Shown in pieces: positions 57,752 to 64,000 of a stretch of 64,000 bases of DNA. Source of the DNA: Agrococcus sp. SGAir0287 (GTDB taxonomy: Bacteria; Actinomycetota; Actinomycetes; Actinomycetales; Microbacteriaceae); NCBI RefSeq assembly GCF_005484985.1, contig NZ_CP027942.1, forward strand, positions 992,001-1,056,000, read 5' to 3'. The notes under the pieces are model-generated. The model saw only the letters and a list, made by a program, of their open reading frames with translations, made no database searches and was not told the origin of the DNA. Position 1 is the stretch's first letter, and each line of letters begins with the position of its first letter. Both the position numbers and the translations under genes were made by a program.

Positions 57752-57804
57752 CCGTCCAGGGTAGGCGGCGCACCTGTAGATCGTGCGGCTCCTACGATGG
57801 AGGG

Positions 57805-58689
57805 ATGACCCCCTCCAGCACGCCCGGCTCGGGCACGCCGTGGGGTCGCATCGACCTGCACGCGCACTCGACCGAGTCCGACGGCACCGAGTCGCCGCGC
57901 GAGCTCGTGCTGCAGGCGCACGCCGCGGGCATCGACACCGTCGCGATCACCGACCACGACACGACGTCGGGGTGGGAGGAAGCGGCGGCGACGGCGCGCG
58001 AGCTCGGCATGGGGCTCGTGCCCGGCGTCGAGTTCTCCGCGCAGCAGCAGTGGGCGAGCGTCCACGTCCTCGGCTACCTCCTCGACCCCGCGGCACCCGC
58101 GTTCCTCGCGGAGCGCGAGCGCATCCGCGTCGAGCGCGTCGAGCGCGCCCGACGCATGGTCGAGCGCATCGGGGCCGACCATCCGCTCACGTGGCAGGAC
58201 GTGCAGGACCACGCGGCGCCGGGCGCGACGATCGGACGGCCGCACATCGCCGACGCGCTCGTGACGCTCGGGATCGTGCCCGACCGCTCCGCTGCGTTCG
58301 ACGGCATCCTCCACTGGCGCGGCGGCTACTACCAGCCGCACCGGGCGCCGGCGCCGTCGCAGGCCGTGCGCATCATCCGTGCCGCCGGCGGCGTGCCCGT
58401 CATCGCGCATCCCGCCGCCCGCGGCCAGGCGACCATGGACGAGCGCGTCATCGCCGAGCTCGTCGACGCGGGCCTCCTGGGCCTCGAGGTCGAGCACCGC
58501 GACAACCCGCCCGAGGCGCGCGCGTGGCTGCGCGAGCAGGCGCGCATCCACGGCCTCATCACGACCGGCTCGAGCGACTGGCACGGCCGCGGCAAGCCCA
58601 ACGCGTTCGGCGAGCACACGACGAGCGCCGAGGCGCTCGACGCGATCGTCGAGGCCGCGACCGGCGCCGAGCCCACCCGCCCGCGCTGA
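57805..58689 (+). CDS. PHP domain phosphoesterase (RNase AM/TrpH-like)
   Basis: 294 residues. PHP metal motifs: RIDLHAHSTESDGT (His19, His21, Asp26), AITDHDTTSGW, PGVEFSAQ, VIAHPAARGQ, and TTGSSDWHGRGKP at the C-terminus. This group hydrolyses 3',5'-bisphosphate nucleosides and trims RNA 5' ends. TACGAT (57793-57798) ends 6 bases before the ATG. Divergent from the EEP gene with a 53-bp intergenic region. Confidence 0.9.
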   Translation: MTPSSTPGSGTPWGRIDLHAHSTESDGTESPRELVLQAHAAGIDTVAITDHDTTSGWEEAAATARELGMGLVPGVEFSAQQQWASVHVLGYLLDPAAPAFLAERERIRVERVERARRMVERIGADHPLTWQDVQDHAAPGATIGRPHIADALVTLGIVPDRSAAFDGILHWRGGYYQPHRAPAPSQAVRIIRAAGGVPVIAHPAARGQATMDERVIAELVDAGLLGLEVEHRDNPPEARAWLREQARIHGLITTGSSDWHGRGKPNAFGEHTTSAEALDAIVEAATGAEPTRPR

Positions 58690-58775
58690 CGCGCCCGCCG
58701 TCGGCACGGCGGCCGTGCGCCGATAGCCTGGCGATCGGCACGTGCCGTCGACGAGCGAGAGGACCGCATCCGCCC

Positions 58776-59429
58776 ATGGACGACCTGAGAGCTGGAGACC
58801 TGCACGCGCAGTCCCTCATGCAGCACCTCGCGGCGCACCTGGGGGAGCCGTCGACGGTGCTCGCCGAGCGCATCCCCGACGAGCTGCGCATCGACCTCGC
58901 GGTCTTCCCGCCCGCCGCCGGTCGGCCGTTCGTGACCCTCGCGACGGTCGGGATGTCGCATCTGCCGATGTTCGTCCCCTCCGAGCTCGCCGATCGCGCG
59001 CACCAGGAGCTGCTGCTCGGCGTGCCCGCCGACTGGCCGGGGCTCGTGAACGGCGTCGCCGACGTCGAGGGTGCGCTGCGCGACGATGCGGCCTACTGGC
59101 CCATCCGGCTGCTCAAGGGTCTCGCCCGCTACCCGCGCCGCAGCAGCACATGGGTGTCGTGGGGTCACACGATCCCCAGCGGCGCCCGATTCCACGACGA
59201 CGTGCCGTTCTCGACCGCGCTCGTGGCGCCGCCGCTCGGCCTGCCCGCGGAGATCATGACCGCCCGCACGCCGCTGGGTCGCGTCTCGTACCTGGCCGTC
59301 GTGCCGATCACGGATGCGGAGACGCAGCTCGCGAAGTCGACGCCGCGGGGCTCGGACGAGCTCATCGACCGGCTCGAGGCGGCCGGCGTCACGATCGCGA
59401 TCGACCCGTACCGCGCGTCCGTCGCCTGA
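58776..59429 (+). CDS. SUFU (suppressor of fused) domain protein
   Basis: 217 residues. FVTLATVGMSHLPMFVP and ELLLGVPADWPGL match the bacterial SUFU domain pattern, and the middle holds FSTALVAPPLGL. Bacterial SUFU proteins often act as immunity proteins or have unknown roles. ATG 58776 follows GAGAGGA at some distance, so the start is less certain. It ends before a strong hairpin. Confidence 0.72.
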   Translation: MDDLRAGDLHAQSLMQHLAAHLGEPSTVLAERIPDELRIDLAVFPPAAGRPFVTLATVGMSHLPMFVPSELADRAHQELLLGVPADWPGLVNGVADVEGALRDDAAYWPIRLLKGLARYPRRSSTWVSWGHTIPSGARFHDDVPFSTALVAPPLGLPAEIMTARTPLGRVSYLAVVPITDAETQLAKSTPRGSDELIDRLEAAGVTIAIDPYRASVA

Positions 59430-59461
59430 GGCGCTCGCGGGCGCTGCGGCGCACCACGACG

Positions 59462-59493
59462 TCGGCCCCTCGACCGGATGGTCGAGGGGCCGA
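59462..59493. terminator. 14-bp hairpin between convergent genes
   Basis: Stem 59462-59475 with 59480-59493 and a 4-base loop. It lies between the SUFU gene and rhlE, so it can end both transcripts. Confidence 0.8.
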
Positions 59494-59509
59494 GCGCGGG
59501 ATCGTGGCC

Positions 59510-60985
59510 TCAGGCCTGGGGCGCGGCGGGCGCGCCTGCGCCGCCGCCGGAGCGGCGACGACGACGCCTGCGACGCGCCGGCGCCGCGTTGCCGTCGTGG
59601 TGCTCCGCACCGCCGCCGTCGTGCGTGCCGCGACCCTCGGCGGGCTGCGCCTCGCGCGCGGGCGCCTCGGCGCGCGCCGACTGGTCGCGACGCTGCCCGC
59701 CGCGCCCGCCGCGGCTCGAGCCGCCGCGTCCGCGGCCCCCGTCGCGGGCGGCGCGGTCGCGCTCCCGCTCGAGCTCGCGCTTGGCGACGCGGTCCGGCGG
59801 CGTCGCGCGCAGGCGACCCTTCGAGCCGGCGGGGATCGCGAGGTCCTCGAAGAGGTGGGGCGACGACGAGTACGTCTCGGCCGGCTCGGGGATGCCGAGC
59901 TCGAGCGCGCGATCGATGAAGACCCACTTGTGCAGGTCCTCCCAGTCGACGAACGTCACGGCGATGCCGGTGCGGCCCGCGCGACCCGTGCGGCCGACGC
60001 GGTGCAGGTACGTCTTCTCGTCGTCCGGGATCGTGTGGTTGATGACGTGCGTCACATCGTCGACGTCGATGCCGCGCGCGGCGACGTCGGTCGCGATGAG
60101 CACGTCCTTCTTGCCAGCCTTGAAGGCCGCCATGGCGCGCTCGCGCGCCTCCTGGCTCATGTCGCCGTGCACGGCAGCCGCCTCGAAGCCGCGGTCGATG
60201 AGCTCCTCGCATAGGCGCGACGCCGCGCGCTTCGTGCGCGTGAAGACGACGGTCTTGCCGCGGCCCTCGGCCTGCAGGATGCGGCCGATGACCTCGTCCT
60301 TGTCGAGCGCGTGCGCCCGGTAGACGAGGTGGCGGATGTTCGCCTGCGCGATCGTGTCGTCCGGATCGGTCGCACGGATGTGGATGGGGCGCGACATGAA
60401 GCGGCGCGCGAGCGCCACGATCGGGCCGGGCATCGTGGCGGAGAACAGCATCGTGTGCCGCACGGGCGGCACGAGCGAGAAGATGCGCTCGATGTCGGGC
60501 AGGAAGCCCAGGTCGAGCATCTTGTCGGCCTCGTCGAGCACGATCTCCTGGACCTTCGACAGGTCGAGGATGCGCTGGTTGGCGAGGTCGAGCAGGCGAC
60601 CGGGCGTGCCGACGACGATCTGCGCGCCCGCCTTCAGCTGCTCCACCTGGCCCTCGTACGCCTTGCCGCCGTAGATCGACGCGATCTGCGTGGGTCGGTT
60701 GCCGGTGATGAGGACCATGTCCTCGGTCACCTGCACGGCGAGCTCGCGCGTCGGCACGACGATGAGCGCCTTCACGCCGGGGCCCGGGTCGGCGCCGAGC
60801 CGCTGCGCGACGGGGAGCCCGAACGCGAAGGTCTTGCCGGTGCCGGTCTTGGCCTGGCCGATGATGTCCTGACCCGAGAGACCGAGCGGGATCGTCTGCT
60901 GCTGGATCGGGAAGGGGTCGTGGATGCCGTGGGAGGCGAGGGCCTCGACCATGTCGGCATCGATGTTCAGTTCTGCGAACGTCAA
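59510..60985 (-). CDS. rhlE: DEAD-box RNA helicase, RhlE type
   Basis: 491 residues. Helicase core with Q motif (PFPIQQQTIP), motif I QAKTGTGKT, VPTRELA, DEAD box VLDEADKM, SAT (FSATMPG) and HRVGRTGRAGR. The last 110 residues are basic and Arg/Gly-rich, typical for RNA-binding tails. TTG 60985 gives the usual TFAELNIDADMVEAL start. Syntenic with Mtb Rv3211 and its neighbours. Role: RNA unwinding, cold or stress adaptation, ribosome assembly. Confidence 0.93.
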   Translation of the reverse strand: MTFAELNIDADMVEALASHGIHDPFPIQQQTIPLGLSGQDIIGQAKTGTGKTFAFGLPVAQRLGADPGPGVKALIVVPTRELAVQVTEDMVLITGNRPTQIASIYGGKAYEGQVEQLKAGAQIVVGTPGRLLDLANQRILDLSKVQEIVLDEADKMLDLGFLPDIERIFSLVPPVRHTMLFSATMPGPIVALARRFMSRPIHIRATDPDDTIAQANIRHLVYRAHALDKDEVIGRILQAEGRGKTVVFTRTKRAASRLCEELIDRGFEAAAVHGDMSQEARERAMAAFKAGKKDVLIATDVAARGIDVDDVTHVINHTIPDDEKTYLHRVGRTGRAGRTGIAVTFVDWEDLHKWVFIDRALELGIPEPAETYSSSPHLFEDLAIPAGSKGRLRATPPDRVAKRELERERDRAARDGGRGRGGSSRGGRGGQRRDQSARAEAPAREAQPAEGRGTHDGGGAEHHDGNAAPARRRRRRRRSGGGAGAPAAPQA

Positions 60986-61083
60986 GTCTGGTCCGTCTCT
61001 GGAGTGCGTGTGTCGCGAGCGAGTCTACCGGCGGCGCATCCCGATGCCCGCTGGCGCTCTCGCGGATGGCTAGGCTCGTCGCC

Positions 61084-61800
61084 GTGGTCCGATGGTTCGA
61101 TCGCACGCCGCGCGAGGTGACGAGGTCGCTGCTGCGACCCCGCAAGGTGGTGCCCGAGGGCGATCGCGTGCTGCTGCAGGACCTCGAGCCGAGCCTCGAG
61201 CAGTACCTCGGCCAGCTGCTCGCGCTGCAGCTCGTCGTGCTGCAGCAGGCGGGGCAGGCGGTGGCCGAGGCGCCCACGCTCGCCGCGAAGGCGAACCTCG
61301 TCGAGGCGCTGCGCATCGTGTCCACCCGCTACCGCGACCTCGTGCTGCTGCTGCCGCGCGACGTCGAGCCGCTGACCGCCATGGAGCCGTTCTTCGCCTC
61401 GAGCGAGCGCTTCGCGAAGGAGGTCGCGGGCGCCGACTGGTACGAGCAGGTGCTCTCGCTGCACGTGACGACGGGCCTGCTGTCGGACTTCTTCGTCGCG
61501 TACGGCGCGGGCCTGCCCGACGACGACCGCGACGCGGTGCTGCGGGTGCTGACGCGCGAGACGGGGCAGCCGCTCCTCGCGCGCGAGCTGCAGCGCGCCA
61601 TCGCGCAGAACCCGCGCCTGGCGGCGCGCATGGCGCTATGGGGTCGACGCCTCGTCGGCGACACGCTGCTGCAGATGTACCTGGCGGTGCACGGCCCCGA
61701 GGACGCGTCGCCCGCGCCGTCGCAGCGGCTCGAGCCGGCGTTCAACGACATCGTCGCGTCGCACACGCGACGCATGGATGCGCTCGGCCTCACGGCCTAG
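61084..61800 (+). CDS. MiaE-like ferritin-fold protein
   Basis: 238 residues, all-helical (LGQLLALQLVVLQQAGQAVAE; MEPFFASSERFAKEVAGADWYEQVL). It matches the MiaE_2-like ferritin-fold family that accompanies rhlE and DUF3107 in actinobacteria (Mtb Rv3210c). The GTG at 61084 is preferred over ATG 61066 because TAGGCT (61071-61076) ends 7 bases before it and overlaps the earlier ATG's codons. The tRNA-hydroxylase activity of true MiaE is not established for this group. Confidence 0.75.
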   Translation: MVRWFDRTPREVTRSLLRPRKVVPEGDRVLLQDLEPSLEQYLGQLLALQLVVLQQAGQAVAEAPTLAAKANLVEALRIVSTRYRDLVLLLPRDVEPLTAMEPFFASSERFAKEVAGADWYEQVLSLHVTTGLLSDFFVAYGAGLPDDDRDAVLRVLTRETGQPLLARELQRAIAQNPRLAARMALWGRRLVGDTLLQMYLAVHGPEDASPAPSQRLEPAFNDIVASHTRRMDALGLTA

Positions 61801-61834
61801 TCGCGCCGCCCCCGACGAGACGGGCCGCAGCGCG

Positions 61835-62128
61835 TCAGCGCGCCGACAGCAGCTGCTGCAGGCGCTGCGCGTCGCGTGCGGGCCGCACGCGGGCGAGGAC
61901 GAGCGCCGCGATCGTGCAGACGACGGCGGGTGCGACGAGCGCGAGCGTCCAGATCCACGGGTCGTCGAGGCTCCAGCCGGTGACGACCATGACGACCCAC
62001 GCCGTCGCGGTCGTCGCGGCGCCGAGGCCGGGCAGCAGGAGCAGGCCGTGCGTGTCGCGGCCCGGGATGACGTAGCGCAGGATCGCTCCGATCGCGGCCC
62101 CGAGCACCGGCATCCAGATGAGCTCCAC
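61835..62128 (-). CDS. Small membrane protein, three helices
   Basis: 97 residues from GTG 62128 (ATG 62113 is an alternative). Three hydrophobic stretches: LIWMPVLGAAIGAILRYVI, LLLLPGLGAATTATAWVVMVV, WIWTLALVAPAVVCTIAALVLA. No family recognised. The frame directly abuts the conserved end of the DUF3107 frame in a -1 relation, and there is no ribosome binding site, so it may be translated by coupling or frameshift. Confidence 0.55.
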   Translation of the reverse strand: MELIWMPVLGAAIGAILRYVIPGRDTHGLLLLPGLGAATTATAWVVMVVTGWSLDDPWIWTLALVAPAVVCTIAALVLARVRPARDAQRLQQLLSAR

Positions 62129-62346
62129 CAGGCCACGAATCCCACGCGGCGCGTCGACTCCGAGCCGATCTCGACGTAGGCGATCTGCGCGCTCGGCACG
62201 AGGTATCGACGCCCCTTGGCGTCGTCGAGGGAGAGGAGTCCGCCGTCGAGCGCCGACGTGACCGCGGACTCGACCTCGGCAGGCGACTGCGCCGAGTCGA
62301 ACGCGATCTCGCGGGCGGTGTCCTTGATGCCGATGCGGATGTCCAT
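62128..62346 (-). CDS. DUF3107 protein; no in-frame stop at the expected end
   Basis: Residues 1-73 (DIRIGIKDTAREIAFDSAQS ... YVEIGSES..RRVGF) are a complete DUF3107 domain, as in Mtb Rv3208A (TB9.4). Family proteins end near here, but the frame has no stop until about 61636, running through the membrane-protein gene in another frame. A one-base indel, in nature or in sequencing, or a -1 frameshift joining it to the 61835-62128 frame would explain this. TATCCT (rc of 62353-62358) ends 6 bases before ATG 62346. Coordinates give only the conserved part. Confidence 0.7.
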
Positions 62347-62444
62347 GCCGCAAGGATATGGGATCGGCTCCGGGCCATCGTGCGCGTTCGCCGACAGCGG
62401 CCGGGGTGCGCCGCGGTGTCGGCGGAGCACCCTACGGTCGAGGG

Positions 62445-64000
62445 GTGCCCACGATCCTCGACGCCTCCCAGCGCGCCGTCCTCGACCTGCCCGAGGATGC
62501 GAGCGCGACGGTGCTCGGCGTCGCCGGCGCTGGCAAGACGACGACGATCGTCGAGCTCGTGGCCGATCGGCTCGCGCGGCCGGGCTGGGCGGGCGGCGAC
62601 GTGCTCGTGCTCGCCGGGTCGCGAGCCGCGGCCACGCGGCTGCGCGATCGGCTCGCGGCGCGCGTCGACGTCGTGACGCCCGGTCCGCTCGCGCGCACGG
62701 CGGCGTCCTTCGCGTACGCGCTGCTGGGGGAGCAGGCGCTCGCGGACGGCGTCGAGCGCCCGCAGCTGCTCTCGGGCGCCGAGCAGGACGGCATGCTCGC
62801 CGACCTCCTCGCCGGCCACGTCGCGATGGAGGCTGGGCCTGCGTGGCCGCAGCACCTCGGCCCCGAGGTGCGCGAGCAGCAGGGATTCCGCACGGAGCTG
62901 CGCGACGTGCTGGCGCGGGCGCGCGAGCAGGGTCTGGATCGCGCGGCGCTCGAGGCGCTCGCGCGCGAGCAGGATCGGCCGGAGTGGGCGGCGGCCGGCG
63001 CCATCCAGCACGAGCTCGACCAGGTGCTCGCGCTCGCGCATCGCGACGGCGTCGGCGCCGTCGACGCCGCGAGCCTCCTCGCACGCGCCGCGGCCATCGT
63101 CGAGCGCGGCGGTCGACGACTGCGGCTGCTCGTCGTCGACGACGCCCAGGAGCTCACGGAGGGCGCGGCGCGTCTCGTCGCGGCGCTGCACGCGACGGGC
63201 ACCGCCGTCGTCGCGTTCGGCGACCCCGACACGGCGACCGACATGTTCCGCGGTGCCGATCCGTCGATCGTCGGCGGGCTGGGCGCGCGGCTCGGGTTCG
63301 TCACGAGGATCGACCTCGCGATCGACCATCGGCACGGACCCGCGCTGCGCGCGGCGATCGGCGACCTCTCGGCGCGCATCGGCACGGCGCTCGGCGGCAC
63401 GCACCGCGCCGCCGAGGCGGCGGGCGGCGAGGGAGCGATCGCCGTGCACCGCGTCGACGGCGCCGTCGAGCAGGCCCGCCGCGTCGCGCGCATCTTGCGT
63501 CGCAGGCACCTCGTCGACGGCGTCGCGTGGGGCGAGATGGCGGTCGTGACGCGATCGGGCAGGCTCGCCGCCGAGCTCGAGCGCGCGCTCGCCGACCTCG
63601 AGGTGCCGACGCTGCGCGAGGGCGGGTCGGCGGTGCGCGCCTCGAGCGTCGCCGACGACCTCGTCGCGATGCTCGCCGTCGTCACGGGCGTCGAGCCCAT
63701 CGGCCCCGAGTCGTCGCGCCGCATCCTCTCCTCGCCGCTCGTCGGGCTCGACGGCGTGGGTCTGCGGCGGCTGCGCCGCGCCGTGCGTCACCGGGCGATC
63801 GCCGCGGAGCGGCCACCGGGATCGGGCGACGAGCTGCTCGCCGAGGCGCTCGCCGACGAGACCGCGCTCGACGGCGTCGGCGGACCCGAGGCGCGCATCG
63901 CCCGCGACGTCGCCTCGCGGCTGCGGCACGCGGCGACGCGCGCGCAGGGCGACGACCCCGACACCGCCGTCGAGCTGCTGTGGCGGCTGTGGGACGGCGC
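62445..64000 (+). CDS. UvrD/Rep-type helicase, AdnA-like, 5' part
   Basis: 518 residues are visible; the gene continues past the window. Walker A GVAGAGKTTTIVEL with Lys31, Walker B-like LLVVDDAQELTEGA, VAFGDPDTATDMFRG (motif III region) and AIDHRHG fit a superfamily 1A helicase. In actinobacteria the gene at this spot, near DUF3107 and rhlE, is adnA, encoding one subunit of the AdnAB helicase-nuclease that resects DNA breaks; the nuclease domain would be downstream. TACGGT (62433-62438) ends 6 bases before the GTG. Confidence 0.82.
   Translation, partial: MPTILDASQRAVLDLPEDASATVLGVAGAGKTTTIVELVADRLARPGWAGGDVLVLAGSRAAATRLRDRLAARVDVVTPGPLARTAASFAYALLGEQALADGVERPQLLSGAEQDGMLADLLAGHVAMEAGPAWPQHLGPEVREQQGFRTELRDVLARAREQGLDRAALEALAREQDRPEWAAAGAIQHELDQVLALAHRDGVGAVDAASLLARAAAIVERGGRRLRLLVVDDAQELTEGAARLVAALHATGTAVVAFGDPDTATDMFRGADPSIVGGLGARLGFVTRIDLAIDHRHGPALRAAIGDLSARIGTALGGTHRAAEAAGGEGAIAVHRVDGAVEQARRVARILRRRHLVDGVAWGEMAVVTRSGRLAAELERALADLEVPTLREGGSAVRASSVADDLVAMLAVVTGVEPIGPESSRRILSSPLVGLDGVGLRRLRRAVRHRAIAAERPPGSGDELLAEALADETALDGVGGPEARIARDVASRLRHAATRAQGDDPDTAVELLWRLWDG

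Noticed and set aside
61066..61083. ATG 61066 as the start of the MiaE-like protein
   Set aside because: The codons lie over the TAGGCT promoter element; GTG 61084 is 7 bases after it, matching the pattern at many genes here.

Overview
The window is very GC-rich (roughly 70% or more) and densely coded. Many genes overlap by 1-4 bases, and GTG and TTG starts are common. The gene content and order point to an actinobacterium, most likely the family Microbacteriaceae: a DUF3117 gene near dapE, tatB, an Mrp ATPase and a soluble MgtE-like protein; fdxA next to dapC; and DUF3107, a MiaE-like ferritin-fold protein and an RhlE helicase beside an AdnA-like helicase. The genus is not determined. I saw no rRNA, tRNA or CRISPR array.

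Layout. 1-3173: the end of an Mrp/Mnh Na+/H+ antiporter operon (C partial, D, E, F, G). 3255-7708: a glycine riboswitch and gcvT-gcvH-gcvP. 7804-18037: a peptide ABC transporter locus with two related binding lipoproteins, two permeases and a double ATPase, interrupted by CPBP, DCC and bacterial-PH genes on the other strand. 18204-20120: typA. 20124-21262: a compact element with about 76-bp inverted ends around one AbiEi/DUF559 nuclease-like gene. 21261-24467: an LLM flavin monooxygenase, an FMN reductase and a PIG-L deacetylase. 24574-34224: central metabolism and lysine/peptidoglycan precursors (fdxA, dapC, citrate synthase, purine permease, ABC exporter, dapD, dapE). 34240-43286: a PIG-V-like mannosyltransferase, DUF3117, an O-methyltransferase, tatB, an MFS transporter with a PLP decarboxylase, Mrp, DUF1003, MgtE-like and a stress-protein-like gene. 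43231-46450: lysG/lysE and an Xaa-Pro aminopeptidase separated by an 8-bp tandem repeat. 46501-49066: two alpha/beta hydrolases and an unknown gene.

49085-56240 is the most striking region. Two divergent gene groups encode an alkyl-DHAP synthase-like flavoenzyme with the family's triple-His loop, a PlsC acyltransferase, an SDR reductase, a fatty acyl reductase fused to a HAD phosphatase, and two ferritin-like proteins. One ferritin-like protein has a full di-iron ligand set and the other has lost half of it. Together they resemble a complete ether-lipid pathway, possibly an aerobic plasmalogen pathway using a soluble di-iron enzyme. This is inference from families and context.

56266-56743 holds decayed 33-bp repeats and no gene. 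56744-64000 carries an EEP-family phosphodiesterase, a PHP phosphoesterase, a SUFU-domain protein, an RhlE helicase, a MiaE-like protein, a small membrane protein, DUF3107 with no nearby stop, and the start of an AdnA-like helicase.

Regulation. At least 19 genes have a TANNNT hexamer ending exactly 6 or 7 bases before an ATG or GTG, the arrangement expected for leaderless transcripts. This pattern settles several start codons. dapD and dapE share one palindromic TAGGCT/AGCCTA promoter core.
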